Below are positions 23,594 to 37,100 of a stretch of 64,000 nt of DNA, piece by piece. The notes under the pieces were generated by a model, which had not been told where the DNA came from, did no database searches, and saw only the letters and a program-made list of their open reading frames with translations. Origin of the DNA: [Phialemoniopsis] sp. UDSM-2020 (lineage: Eukaryota; Ascomycota; Sordariomycetes; Thyridiales; Thyridiaceae); contig JAEILZ010000001.1 in the NCBI GenBank assembly GCA_018873225.1, forward strand, positions 2,294,001 through 2,358,000. The letters run 5' to 3'. Made by a program: the position numbers and the translations under genes. The first letter of the stretch is position 1, and every line of letters begins with the position of its first letter.

Positions 23594-24946
23594 TGATGTT
23601 AGGAATCGCGGTCTGTATGAGAGGGAGGGGGATAAGTCATGCTCTTTTGATGTCTCTGGCGGTGGCTCTTCTTGATGTTACGGCAATCATCCTTGCATCT
23701 GGATTTTGAGAGTATTGCGGTCTTTGTGTCTCTGTAACGTCGGCATGCCCCATAGCGGCAGATGTTTGTTATTCTTCATAGGCGTTCATGGCGATCATCA
23801 ACTGGAACATCCCCGTCATTGGTATGCAGGAATAGTTCTTTTCTCTCTAGGAATATAATACGACGATACTGTTATGCCCTATATCCTCGATCCGCTTTTT
23901 CCGTCTCGAGACGTGATTGTTTCACTGCCGAAGGCCAGTTCATCGAAATCACGGATGACCAAATGTTAGGCTCACGGTGGACATGGAACGGGCCAGAGTT
24001 TTATAGAAATATCAATTGTTTTTTGCTGCTGCTGAAAGGGTGCTCGATTGATTAAATGATGTACAAAGCCGTCCTCTCTGCTCTCCACCCTCCTCCTCTG
24101 CTTCCCCAGAAGTGCCGTGTCCGTTTGTCCGTCTCTCGGATCGCGAAGCTTCTTGACATAAGAAGAAGCCGGTGGCGACCGGATCTTTTCGTCTCTCAGC
24201 CTCGTCCATCCATCAAAAGAAACGCAGGACACACTACACTTCTCCTTTGCAATCTGTCTTCCTCTTGACCAGCCAAAGCAAAGCAGTAGCACACTTTCTC
24301 TCTCCCCAGCAGCAACGAGGAACGATCGAGGTGGAAAAGTGAAAATAATACAAATAACAATCCCAATCAGGGCCCTTTCTCGATTTTCCCTCTCGTGGCT
24401 CTCTACCTCGTAAGATCACGCATCCAGAGCAATGATCTCTTGGTGTCCCAACACCACGTTCCCTTTCTTTCCTGGCAGGCCATAGGTACATCCTGCGTCC
24501 CTCTCAGGTCCGCAGTTCCCTTGCTCCGCTCACCACTATATCGAATAGCAATAAAAGGCAGAACCCAGCCTCCGTTGATAGCGCAGGAAAAACACACAAA
24601 GACAAGAATAATTAGGAGTAACGCAAGAAAAGTACGCAAATGCGGACTGCCTCCTAATGAGCAGGCCCACTGATGCAAAGAACAACGACTTTTCAATAAG
24701 TTGAAGAACACGACAGGTAGGAAGTGAAGAATGAATGCCAATTCCTGAGAATAAATAGGGGTAGGTCTCCGGCGACTGCCGCCGGTATGACTGTCTATGA
24801 AAAGTCTTTGAGGTATCATGAATGAAGGATTATGGACGAGAGAACTTTTAAGACAATTTTTGAATCCCCGAAAATGCAAGAACAGTCCCGCCCGGTCTAT
24901 GCACGGATGACGGATGCGAAAGACACTAACATGGTAACGAAAACGC
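23594..24946. other. Convergent intergenic region (3' UTRs)
   Basis: This lies between the stop of Pol alpha (+) and the proposed stop of eIF4G (-). Frames here are short or are antisense shadows. No RNA gene was seen. Confidence 0.5.
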
Positions 24947-27900
24947 TCAGTCACTCTCCTTCTTTTCGCCAGCTCCCGCCGTGTCAGGGACGGCCTTGGA
25001 AAGAGCCGGCGATGCAGCGGTCGAAGGAGGTGAAGCTGGGTTGTTGTCTGCGTCCATGTTGGCAAGGATGCTGAAAGACTGTTAGCAAAAATACTTCTTT
25101 TCCCCGTCTTTCAAATGGCTGCTAGATCACACTTACTCAAAGGCATTTGCACGGGATGCAGGCTGAGTCGTGGGCGGTGTGCCAGTTCGCGACGTAGCAC
25201 CGGACTCGTCTCCGCCACGGCCCAGGGCGCCGCCGGGGCCACCTAGTCTCCGACCGCTGTTGCTCCGGGAGGAGAACATGGAGGTAGGACCAAGGGTCAT
25301 ATTGGAGCTGGCAGTACGACTAGCGGAGCCCTTCAAGCGACGCAGATCATCCATACCGACTTGGTTCGGTGCGGGCTGGTTGTAAGAGAAGTTGCGGGCA
25401 TCACCGCGGCCGGCCTGAGGGCGACCGCCGGGACCACCACGCTGGTTGCTCCTAACATTCTCAGCAGCCTTTGCGGCAGCGGCAGCCTCGGCCTGTAACA
25501 GGTTAGCATTCAAACGACATCTCATATAATTGGGTTTCGAGGTGCCACGTACATCAGCTCGGACCTCCTCGAGGGTCTTGGGTCCCTTGTTCTGCTCATT
25601 TGAGATCCAGTGGTTCTTGCGCAGGTCAACCACGTCCATAAGCATAAACTTGAGACGGCTGGGAAGGTTGGGGAGGTCAATGATGTTCTGAATCCTCTGG
25701 AAGTAGGCGTCCATCATGGGGCGACCCTTGTCAGTAGCATCGAGGCTAGCACCAATGGTACGGAGCAGCTTGCTCAGGGATTCGATCTCGGCCTCATCGG
25801 GAGTGCCCTGGTAGTCGACCAACTTGCGGACACACTCGTGCATGATGCGCTCCGTGAGCATGCCAAGCTTGTAAAGCTCACCAATGAACTGAACAAGACC
25901 AAGACCACGTCGCTTGGCGGCGGCGGCCTCGTAGTACTCGTCAGACAACAGGGCAGCCTCCTGGGCCTTCTTGTCCTCGCCCTCGGCACCTTCCTCATTG
26001 GAGGTCTCGGGCTTCCATCCACGCTCGAATTCCTCCTGGCAACGGTTCAGAAGGTATTTTCTGAAGAGAGCACCACCGCTGACGACATTGCCGTTCTTGT
26101 CCTTGATGGTAGTGTCACGGATATCGGCGCTCATTGTCTCAAGCATGCGCTTGCAGAACTTGGCATACATAGATGCCCAGTGGGCCTCGTCCGTTGCCTT
26201 CTCGAAGGTAAGCTGAATGACTTGGCGCAGGGTGCGTCCGTCCTCCTCGTCCTTCGACTGCATGGCGATCTCGAGGATCTGGTCCGAGATCTTGTCGAAC
26301 TTCTCGGGAGTCATTTTGTTCAAGGCAGCCTTGACCTTGCGCTGAACCATGGCGGGGTCCATCAGATTGGCACCAGGAGTTGGTTGCGCAGCCTTGTTCC
26401 CAATGCTGGTCGGCTTCCAGCCCGAAGATGAGACGGCGATCGGCTTGATCTCCATGCCTGCGGTAAGAGGCATGGTCTTAGCAGCCTGGGCCTCTGCCTT
26501 GGCATTACTGAAGTTGTCCCGCTTGCTTCCGCCACGACCCGACCTGTTCCTAGACGGGTTGGCCATGCCGCCCATGGGAGAAGAAGGTGTCCGGCCGCCC
26601 ATGGGGTTGCCACCGGGGAAGCCACGACCGAAGGCCATGCCAGGAGGGCCTTGAGCCATTGCAGCATTGGCCCTTGCGAAGCGTTCCGCCGATGTGGAAC
26701 CCGCACCAATGGGCTTGGGAGGTTGTTGGAAGTTGCCAATGGCTCCAGGGAATCCAGACACGCCTCCCCTAGAGTTTTGTCTACCAGAGCCAGCAGGCGT
26801 CCGCACAGATGCCGAACGTTGATCGTCGCCGATCAGAGTCTTGACCTGTTGGATGAAGTCCAGAGATGGCTGCTCAGTGAAGACCTTCTGGAATTGCAAG
26901 AGGAAGCCGGCATCATACTTGAATGCCTTGCCCTTCTTGGTCACGGCCGAGTTCAGTGCCGGGTTGGGAGACTGGACGCCAGCGGGGTATGCCATGTTGA
27001 GATACTCCTTGTGGTCCAGGAAACGAGCAGTCTTCAGAGACTGGAGTGCGGCGCTTGGCTGGGGTGGCTCGACTGTGCTAGTGTTGATGGGCTTGAGGTT
27101 CAGCGCGGCAGGCTTGGCACGCTGCTTCTCAGTACCAGCAGGCTTGGCAGCGCTATCACCAGTGATCTTCAGGTCGGCGAGCTTGTCAGCAACGGCATCG
27201 GCTGTGGGAGCAGCCTCCTTCTTGTCGGTTGTGATGTCAGAGATCTTCTCGCGAAGCGCATCGGCCACTGACTTGACCTTGTCACCAGTTGCGGCCTTGG
27301 CCTCATTCTCCTTGCGTTGCCGCTCGCGCTCTTCCTCGAGGCGTTCCATTTCGCGCTCTTGCTCCTGAAGCTTCCGGTCGTTCTCTGCGGAAGTCGCTGC
27401 GCGGTTCTTCTCCTCGTTCTTCTTAGCCTCCTCGGCCTTGGCGGCCTTCTTGGCGTTGTATTCCGCCTCCTCCTTCTCACGCTTGGCCTCTGCCTCCTCC
27501 ATCTCTCGAATTTCGCGCTCCATGCGCTCATCCTCAGTCTCTTCGGCAGGAGCAGCCTCGGCCTTCTTCTCCTCAGCAGCCTTCTCCACAGGCTTCTCTG
27601 CGACGGGGGCAGGCTCCTCGGCCTTGACCTCCTTGACCTCAGTAGGCTCCTTGGCCTCCTCGGCAGCTGGCTTGGCCGAGTCATCCTCGGAAACCTTGGG
27701 CTCTCCACCGGCCTGCTTCCGGACCTGCTCCTTGAATTCCATACGGAGCTGTTCGGCGGTCTTGGTAGAAGTGCTCTCGGTTCGAGTGTGTGTTGCTGCG
27801 GCTGGAGTAGCGGGCTTGGGAGGAGGCGTCGGGACAGATGCAACGACTGGAGGAGTCTTGGCCGGCTGAACAGCTGGCGCGGGAGAGGATGGTGCTTTCA

Positions 27901-29773
27901 GGACGCTAGGGTCAAAGATTGCACCCGAGCCGGGGGTCTTGATTGCAATAGCAGCACTCTTCTTGGGTCGCACGAATGCCGAACCAGCCGGTGCGGGCGA
28001 CGCCTTACCCTGGGTTTGAGGAGGACCACTGAGAGGAACCGCTGGTTGTCCGGTGCTAGAGTTGGGGCGCTCCGATACCTGGGAAGAGTTACGAGACATC
28101 TGCTGAGCAGCAGGGGGTTGAGGAGTGAACTGCGGCGGGCCAGTATAGGTCCCCACGTAGCCCGGAGAGGGCGACTGAGCCGGGTTAGTCATGTAGGGCA
28201 TCTGGCCAGGATACCCCGCGTTGTAGTTCATCATGGGTTGGCCAGGTTGTTGGTAACCAGCGTAGGGATAGTTCTGTTTTCTTGCAGTCAGCAGCCGATC
28301 AAAATTGCCACTAGCTGGTGACAGGTCATCCAAGGGCTTAGAAAATTGAGAGATGTGGATAAGAGGCTGAGTTGGGGGGACTGGAGGCTCTGAGGGAAGA
28401 GGAGTATCGCCTGTTGTTGACTTGTGCTCCTCGTTCATCTCCCAACGCGAACTATAGCGTCGGGGCCGTCCATTGTTGGTGTCTGGCTGGGGTTGTACGG
28501 AGTCCGCGTGACGAGGATGGCGATACTGTCTATCTACATCTCGTCGAGGGCCCTTTTTCTTGTTGTGCTTGAAAGAAGACTGAACATGTGAAGAAGGGAG
28601 GGTAGTATTTACTGGGTTGTACTGAGGTCCCGGAGGAGTGTACTGGAACTGGTTATTCGGATTGGGCATGTTGTAATGCATGTGCGGTGTAGTAGGATTC
28701 GGCACAGCATGCGGCATCGCAGGGCTCGCGCGGTTAGGTTGGGGCGAGTTGGGATACGGGCGCGCTCCAGGCTGGAACTGCGGTGGCATGCCACGGCCCT
28801 GTCCAGCTGGACCACGGTTGTATCCTCCATTGGGCGGATAGCCAGCGAAGGACGGGTTTTGGTTGTAGCCACGACCGCGACCACCACCATAGCCACCCCT
28901 GCCGGCACCAGGTCCAGCGTGGTTCATATCGCCATGTATCGAGTGAGCCGATTCGCGGCGCATGTGAGGTTGATTGGGGACAAACGAGTTCTGCGACATT
29001 GAGGGAGCATGCTTCATGTGGCGCTGTGGAAAATTGTTAGCATGTTGATTTCGACGCGAAAGCTGTTTGTTTGGTAGAGGATTTGAGCAAATTTGGGGGG
29101 AATCGAGAGCGGTGGGGAAAGAAAAGAATTGAAGCAAGGTTCAAAAGTGAACCGTGGTTAAAGGGTCACTCACCTCGCCATCACCACCGAGGCTACCAAA
29201 CTTCATCGCTGGGCCATCTTGCGGGATCGAAGGGGGCCTGCCACCGCTTGCCGAGGGCTGAGGAATCGGAGACGGCGAGTGAGCAGGTGACGGGATGCGT
29301 GCGTTGCCAGGAATAGCAATCGGAGCCGCCGTCTGATGAGGTGTGCTGTGCGAAACAGCGGGAGAATCGCCAGCGAAGCCAAACTGAGGCATGTTGCCCT
29401 TGGGGCCAGAGCCAGAACCGCCGTTGGCAATGAAGCTGTTGGGGCCGTTGCCGCTCATAGTCACTGAGGGCTTACGGCTGTGGTCAACAGCATTGCCATT
29501 CATGTTGCTGCTGCCGTGGACCACGGCAGGGGCAGCTGCGACGGTAGGCACAGCGGGAGTGATGGCGGGCCGACCGTTCACAGGCGAGGCGGAGGGCCGT
29601 CCATGCTGGGCTGGCTGCGAGGACCCAACGACCACGGGGGGCGGCTGGGAACCCGCTGCGATCACAGGGGTCGAGGCAGGCTTCTTGTTGGCACCGGCGG
29701 CCGAAGCATACGACGTGACCTGAGCGGAGGAGTTTGGCGCCGGGTTGTTTTGTTGACTCGCAGTGGAAGTCAT
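24947..29773 (-). CDS. tif4631: Translation initiation factor eIF4G
   Basis: CDS: complement(join(24947..25070,25137..25492,25553..29023,29174..29773)), 1516 aa. Intron 1 is 150 nt. Intron 2 (60 nt, GTACGT...GCTAAC...CAG) is a multiple of three without a stop, so it is easily missed. Intron 3 (66 nt, GTAAGT...GCTAAC...CAG) moves the C-terminus from NAFE-stop to NAFDILANMDADNNP and 42 further residues ending GEKKESD. The N-terminal ~700 residues are Pro/Gln/Asn/Gly-rich, then a long Glu/Lys/Arg coiled coil. The eIF4E-binding motif YDAGFLL (form YxxxxL-phi) sits near residue 900. The MIF4G HEAT domain runs from about 1095 (ALNKMTPEKFDKI) to ~1320. An RGG/Ser-rich tail contains RRLKGSASR. Role: scaffold linking eIF4E, eIF4A and poly(A)-binding protein on mRNA caps. 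Confidence 0.95.
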
Positions 29774-30840
29774 ATGGGAAATCTCGCAAAGGCTTTCTCT
29801 CCTATGCTAGGGCGTGGATGATCGTTCGTTCGCGGGTTGGTGGAGGGAGAAGTATGCGCTCTGTTCTGCGATGCTCGAAGAAAAATAAGAAGGCCGAATA
29901 TCAAATCCGATCTTTTTTTGACGTCGAGACAGGGAGAAGAACGAGCGTTGGCCTCGGGTGGGAACACACGGGCAATCGGCGAAGACGATGAAATTAAAGT
30001 CAACTCAGCTGATGAGAAGCTGGTCTGTCGATGAGAAGGAGTGACTTGTCTGGTCGCAAATGGACTCGACTCTCTGGCCTGGATTCCTCGCGCGCAACAA
30101 AGGAGGCGAGAAAAAAAAGAGCAGGAAGAGTGGAGATGCAGGTTCCCTTCTGGTCGGACAAATCGAACCAGGAATTAAAGGGAAAAGAGGAAGAAAAAAA
30201 TATCACGAATCTTCAAAGGATAGAGACCCTAAGAAATGGATTCGGTGGATGTGATATTTTTATCGGGATTCTCACTCTGAGGGTGAAAAATTGTTTGGGG
30301 GAGAGGAAGAGGGAAGGGGAGGTTCTGCCTCTGATAGGAAGGGGAATTTTTTTTCTAATGAGGAGCACAGGCCGCCCCAGTCTCCAGTCCCGGATCGCTC
30401 TTCCTTTTTGGCGGTGCTTGGGTGACTGTCTTGGGGAGTGGGTTGGTGCTGGCGGCGCGGCGCTGGTAGGTTGTGGGTTGTGTGCTGCTAGGCTTGCTAG
30501 GCTTTTGCTGGGCACACTGGGCACGCACGCACACACTTCTCTCTCTCTCTCTTGCTGTCGCCTTCGCCTGGGGCAGAGGGGTGTGGGTTTAGGGAGGAGG
30601 TGTGGTAAAAGTGTGGGTAATGAGTGTTTGATGTGGGAAAGTGGGTGGTGTAGTTTTTTGGTGGTCCAGGGCTACAAGTGTCCTGATAAGGGGTGTGTGT
30701 AGAACTCTTGGGAAGGGAGAAGTGGAAATGTGTGGGTGGAGAGCTTATAAACTCCAGGCGGTCCGGAGCGATGGGTGCCGCCCCAGGCCAGCCTGTATTC
30801 ACTGTAAGAAACAGTCAACACCCCTAAAGCCACCACCTAA
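29774..30840 (-). promoter_or_regulatory. Long purine-rich leader/promoter upstream of eIF4G
   Basis: Upstream of the eIF4G ATG the minus strand is CT-rich (the plus strand shows AGAAGA, GGAAGA and GAGGAAG runs). This mirrors the CT-rich leader of Pub1, and such tracts are frequent at fungal promoters of strongly expressed genes. A (CT)n run lies at ~30538-30552. No gene is supported here. Confidence 0.45.
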
Positions 30841-33800
30841 GCCGCCCTAGACAACGAGCAATGAATAATCCATGGATCTTGGGACGGAACCCCTTCCCAG
30901 CCTCTTTTCCTTTTCTCTTCTCAACAAAAATTGTTTAAAATTCTATACTATGAATATGGTTGCTTCCTTGTTCAAATTTACACCTTATATCAGTACCAAG
31001 GTTGCGAGTCTTCCAAAATAACTATGACTACGAAGGAGCAAGCCATGCTTTGTGCAACATGCGAATGTACGTACCAACATCATCAAGTGAAGGGATCCAC
31101 CGGCATCGTTGCCTAGGGGAGTGGAGTGATATCGCCTTGCTCGGTGGAATTGGAGCCATTGTCAAGTCTGCTTTGCTTCACTTTTTGAAAGTCCGTAATC
31201 CAGGATTCTATGATGGTTCGACTGGCCCTTTATCATTGACCAGTGTGAAGTCACTGTTCTTTGAGTGAAGTCCCATGATACTATACATTCAGTAGTGAAG
31301 TGGACGAACATGTTACCTCATGACAACAGTATCGTGTCAGCTTCCGTCATCAGTCACAGCGTTACATGGCGAATCTCTCGTCAATCGGACTCAAGGTCTT
31401 CATGACATATCTTAAATCCGAAATCCTAGGCTCGAGTCACCTCTCACCCCCACTGCACATGCGCAAGCAGATACTTGTCTCGAGGGAAGGGCAATGATGC
31501 GCCCATGGCACTTGGATGATGGGATAATCTTTTCTTCCATCCCTGTCGTATGATAAAAGATATGCCAGGTCGATCCAGGGGGGGGGTTAGATCTACCCAA
31601 ACTTGGTTGCCCACTACTTGTACAAGTAGTGCATAGACCACTCAGATGTACTGCGGTACTCCGTACTTGATTGTTTAAATGGACACTAGTCTCGACAGCC
31701 CCGGTGTGTAATAAATAGAAAAAAAGAAGAAAGCATGGGTACAGAGAAAAAAAACGATAAACCTAGCCACATCAGCCTCTCTTGCATGGGTGCCTCCAGC
31801 TCCCTCGACTTGAGAGGAGGAGGTTTCATGAACGCCCAACATTCAGGGGAATCCGACCGGGCAAACTTGTCCAACATGAAGAGGAAATAGGGCCGACATG
31901 ACAAACAAACACATGGCTAAACAAGATATCCTCTGCTGCTTTCCGACTCATACTACCTCAAAGTCGCTTACTTTTCACCAGTACCGTACCTGAACCTTTG
32001 GAAAGTTTACTTATTGAGGGAGATGAGGACCCAGAGTTCTCTCATTGGCAGTGCCTGGGTCATTCCCCATGCGAGCGGGTACTTACCCGGGGCCATCCTC
32101 CCACGGCGCGCTGCGCGCGATGCCCATTAGCGCGTCACCCTAGTCGACCAGCCCAAAATTACATCACCTCTTTCCAGCTCCCAAAATCTGATAGACCAAC
32201 AAGCCCAGCTCGTAAATTTCGTGTCGCGTTTGTTCGCGTTGGAAGCGAGCAATATGAACGTGGATGGAAGCATATACCATGACACATCCTCGTTGGACTA
32301 CAACATGGCTTGCAAAGATGCAGGGTCTCGGGTGTCCGAGAAGTTTTTCGCATGCGACCCAAAAGTCGATCAAAAGATTGATACATACCAAAATACCTTG
32401 AGAAAAAGTGGCTCCATGATAGATGTTTCAAACACGCCAGTGCTATTTAGCTTTACCAGTATCCGTGCACTTTTGGAGCAGCAGTAACGCGTGCATACGT
32501 CTCTCTCTCAGAGCTGTGTTATAGCGACCTACTGTATTTGCGTATGTTTTTTGGATGTGTACTGAGGGATCTTGCGGTCCTTTGGGATGTTAGACAGCAA
32601 GCTCGAAAGCATTCCCTCCGGACCTATGTCCGTACTTCGCAGGTGGGTTGCATACATCCCTGCGCAGCTCAGACCAACCCGGGACCAAATCATCCCATCT
32701 TCTCTTGCATGTGCCATCTGTGCTTTGACCGAGTTCTTAAAACCGGGGTGCAACACATCAACTCGCTTCCGGCATTACCAGAGGTCCCTAACCATCTATC
32801 TGGCCTTGAGGACTAGAAAGCTGATAGCCCAGGTTGCTCTTTGATAGGCCGTCCCTACCCAGCGAATAGGCCGTGGTACATCTCTAACAAGCTCGCCATT
32901 CGTCTTCGCAGTCCTCGTGTCTGGACGTGCGCCACGAGACCACCTACCAGTACGAAAACCAAGTCCAGCAGTGCTTGCGTAAAGGATACGACGGCGGTGC
33001 TACTGTGCTGGGGAGCAGCACTTTGCCTTCTCTCGGTAGAAAAAGGCGTAGAGTCGTCTCCTGTGCTTCATTTGCGCTGCAGGGCACCGTGCTCCTTTTT
33101 ATCCGATTACCCGCACGTGTTCGAGACGATCATGGAATTTTCCACCCGGCCTTCTCTGTGCCGTCGATCCAATCCGGGGTCCTAGTTGTCGATTTCCCTT
33201 TTTTAACCTTTTACTCGCGTACATTCCGATCCGAGGTTCGCCTCCTAACAGACTTATGTACTTGTGTATCAATCCCTCATCCACCAAGTACTGCCAGAAT
33301 AGCAGAAAGGCAAGTGGACATCTAGCTAATACAAAGAGCCCCTACCATAACCTACCCAGACATGTTCAACAACTTCGCCTCCCATCCTTGGTGGGAGATA
33401 CCTAGCCACCTAGTCAGGCGGCCATGGGTCGTCGCCCTGCTATTCTCCAACTACCGGCGTGGCACCTGTAAGACGGCGACAAGCCCTCCCGCAAAGTGGC
33501 ACAGCAAGACAGGAGTAGCATCTGTCGTTCTGAGGACTCTGCAGCATATGCACAGTCAGTCGCTCTGACTCATAACTCTGCAGTAGCATGTCGTCTGGAA
33601 GCTGTGCGCTGATCATATTCTGAAGTCGTCTTTATGAGGCAAGACGCGAGCCAATGTATAGTGGCAGTGGACAATGTTGTCCAGCCCGCCGCCCCCTTGG
33701 CCCTTCGACCCGTGGCCCTCGGTTTCTGCTTTATTTGCATTTGCGTGGTTACGCAGGATAGGTGAGATAAGACAGCCCTCTGATTCCATTTACGTTTCCG

Positions 33801-34195
33801 TATAACCATCCACTGGGGCGCAATGTTTGCTATGAGGCTCTGCGGAAGGACGAATGCCCAATAACATGGCATTGATTTGGGCATAACATTAGAGAGGACA
33901 GAGTGTCAGTCCCGAGGTCACAGCCGCACACCGCAACGAATCATCCAGAGGGAAGAACAAAAAAATGCAGCGGACTGGCGCGCATCTGCATTCACATCAT
34001 CAACAGGGACATAGAGCAAGTCGCTCATAGGGCAAATCATATGTTGACATCTCAACAGGTATCTATGTACATGGCCGAGTCCCGCATTGAATTTGTCATG
34101 GTCCCTTCCTTCGTTGAGCAGTATCCATACCAATGAGGCCTCGTCCCGCAATGCGCCTTGGTGTTGATATATCAACGCCTCATTAAATGACCACT
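30841..34195. other. About 3.4 kb without a recognisable gene
   Basis: All frames are shorter than about 135 codons, begin at arbitrary ATG, GTG or TTG codons, overlap one another on both strands and show no domain motif. I saw no transposase, reverse transcriptase, long terminal repeat or tRNA/5S signature. The stretch holds one notable 20-bp palindrome and ends in the 3' region of the Aquarius gene. Confidence 0.5.
31612..31631. repeat. Perfect 20-bp palindrome
   Basis: The sequence cactacttgtacaagtagtg equals its own reverse complement over all 20 bases, centred on TGTACA. It lies in gene-free sequence, 2.6 kb from the nearest gene boundary. It could be a binding site for a dimeric factor or chance; no protein is suggested by the sequence itself. 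Confidence 0.8.
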
Positions 34196-37100
34196 TTAAT
34201 CGTCCTCCTCCGCCTCAAAGCCCTCTGCGCGAGCCTCCTCCACCGCCTCCTCGGCTTCCTCGTCGCCTTCACCCGCTACAAAGACCTCTTCCCCGTCTTC
34301 CTCGCCGATCGGCCCCAGACTCTGTACAGCAGCCGCGGCCTCTTCCGGAAGTCCCCTCTCCGCGCGTAGCTGGCTGAGCTTCGTGTTGGTCATCTCAAAG
34401 ACGAATTGGCCCAGGTGCTCCACGCCCTCCATAACCGCCTCGCCAGGGATGACATCTGGCTGCTCAGCCAGGATCCTCTCCGCCGGCCACATCTCTCCCG
34501 TGGTCAGGGCGAGCTTGTCAGGTCTCTGTAGCAGCAGCTCAAAGGCTTGATGTAGCTCATAGCAAGTCTCAAAGACCTGGCGGCGGCCAAGGATGTAAAG
34601 GCCTAGACGAGCCCGGGAAAGAGCCACGGTCAGACGGCGGATATCACGTAGATAGCCGACCCTTGAGGTGCGAGTAAGAGAAAGAATGATATCTATAAAT
34701 TTAATTAGTAAACGCAATCCCATCAAGAGGTTCAAGTAGATGCGAACTCACAATCATTCTGCTCGCCCTGGTACTTGTCGACCGTCGTGACGATTTTCGG
34801 CATGCCGAAAATGGGGCTCTTGGCACATCTGTGGGCCAATACATCCTTGATCAGAGCTCGTTGGCCAGCATAGGTCGCGAGGATACTGATCTTAGATGCC
34901 GGGTAGCCCAGTAACCGCATGTACTGGTAGATAGCTACAGCGTACTCTGCTTCGCCCAAGTTCTGGATAAAGTGTGGCGTCGGCTCAGTCTCTCCCTTGC
35001 CCTTGTAGTCAGGTACGTCGATAAACTGGTAATCATACTTGAAGCCAGCGTTGGCCGTCAGATATTCAGGTGCGCTCTCGACATGCGGCAAGTTGCCTAA
35101 TGTCGGGTAGCGCCACTGATACAGGCTTGCGATGGACGGCCGAGCACGACCTTGCTGGTCCAGGGTGATAGTTGGCACACCTAGTCGAACCAGTCGCGAG
35201 AACAGTGACTGTTCCAGATTCGCGTAGTGTCTGAAAGCAAGGTTCTGGATCACTGGGGAGTTCTGGTAGTGATCTCCGCAGAGCACGACTCTTTGCAGGG
35301 CCATCTGACCATTTTTAGGCTTCTGCATAGCCAGAGGAATGAAGTTTTCGACCTCTGTGATCTGCGCAGCTTCCTCCATGACCACGTTGTCGTAGTGAAA
35401 GCCGAGCGAGGCAATTTCACCACGACGCATAGCCGCATGCGTAGATGTCATAGCGATAATGCGTGCCTCATTCGTTAGGAGGTAATTAGCCTTGTCTCTA
35501 TCGCGCCGTAGGATCTCGAACGGTAAGGCATCGGCCAGCTCAGAGAAAATCTTAGCCACGTGCCGGTAACAGCCATTAGCAATCTCCAACATCGACTCTC
35601 GGTCTGCTTCTGGTGGAAACAGAGGTTGCGGTGCATTTGAGAAATAGACGTGGAAAGGGAAAGACTTGACGATCTGTTCCACAGAAACGTCTTCCGAGCT
35701 GGTAGACTCAGTGAACTTTGCCCATGCGGGTTCAATATACACTGAGTTGAAGTACCCAGCAGTCTCAGCCGAATTTCCGTGCGCGCCAGGGGCACCGATA
35801 CTTGCGGCAAGGCGGTTGACCTCCTGAAGATACTTATCGCGATTCTCCAGGAAAGACTCTACTCGACCATGCTTGCTGAAGTTGCCTTCGGCAACCAGCT
35901 CTTCCTCGCCGTGGCCGAGACGGAGAAGGTGACGCTCGTCAATATCCAGAGCAATGATCTTCGCAAAGAGTTGGTTCAAAGCCTGGTTGCTATGAGCTAT
36001 CAGGAGGGTGCGCTGCTCTGGGAAGTTGTGATATATGTTGTTGATGATCTGTGTGGCGACATCGGTTTTGCCCGTGCCTGGAGGACCAACAATCACTGTC
36101 AGACCTGGCTGGGTGCCAGACATGATCGCCTCGACCTGAGCGGCTGTGAAGCGCACTGAGTTGAGCTTAGGCGCGTCCACTGGATACGGTCCATTGTTTG
36201 GAGGCTTGTAAGTAGAGACCTGTAACGTCTCGACCTCTGCAATGAGGGCTGGCTCGGCATCTCTCCTCCGCTTCTTAGAAGTCTTGGCTGGTGCTTCCTC
36301 GGCTGGTCGGTCGACTTGTTCTAAAATATAGGGAGGGCCAAAGCTCCCAGAGACATCGTCACTCGGCTCAATGATCTTGCCGGGCAGGCTCTCAGTGAGA
36401 TGTTGCCAGTCAAGGAACGTGTCCCGGAAGTCGATTTTCTTCAAGCGGTTAGGCAGGTGTTTGTACGTGGCCCCAGCCGGGTCTCCATATCCCAAGAAAA
36501 CCTCATGAAGCCAAGGGGCCAAAGGTACTTCAGAGAGTGCAAGAGTCCGAATGGAATCCAAGACCGGCTTGAAATTGTTCTCCCGACCGGTTCGGCGGAG
36601 GACAAGATTGATAGTCTCATAGACATTTGCCTTGCCAGGCGGCGTGCTATCCATATCCTGCTTGTACATCTTAGGATCCAACTTCAGCTGGATCTGTCGT
36701 GTAGAGCTCCGAGACCGCCCGTCAAAGTAGGCAGTAGGATCTCTGATAGCCCGCCCAGAGTCATCTGACACTTGGACGATCTCTGCAGTACGCACAGAAA
36801 CCAAGCCAAGCTTCTGAGCCTCGGTAAGGGAACCGCCACCGTTCATGGAGGTCTTCTGCCTGGCACCATCCACAGAGAGAAGGAAGATTGTATCTTCCGG
36901 CCTCAGTGATTCCCACTCGCGCCGGATATTGTCTCCGAGCCGCCGTAGATCGATGCTGATTTCTGCTTTGACAGCCGATGGCTTATCGTCACCCACAGTG
37001 GCCGGCATAACTTCCAGAACTGTAGGTCGCGAGATTGGTAGAGCCATCTTGGAGAATCCGGTGAAGGTGGTCTCGCCAGATCTTCTTGACTCGGGATTGA

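Noticed and set aside
22782..23709. Long overlapping frames on both strands at the end of Pol alpha
   Set aside because: GC-rich codons suppress stops in all frames. Products are Arg/Ala/Pro-rich without motifs, while the Pol alpha frame has conserved Cys modules there.
24403..25065. 220-codon minus-strand frame at the end of eIF4G
   Set aside because: It overlaps the proposed eIF4G terminal exon in another frame; its product is Arg/Leu/His-rich without motifs.
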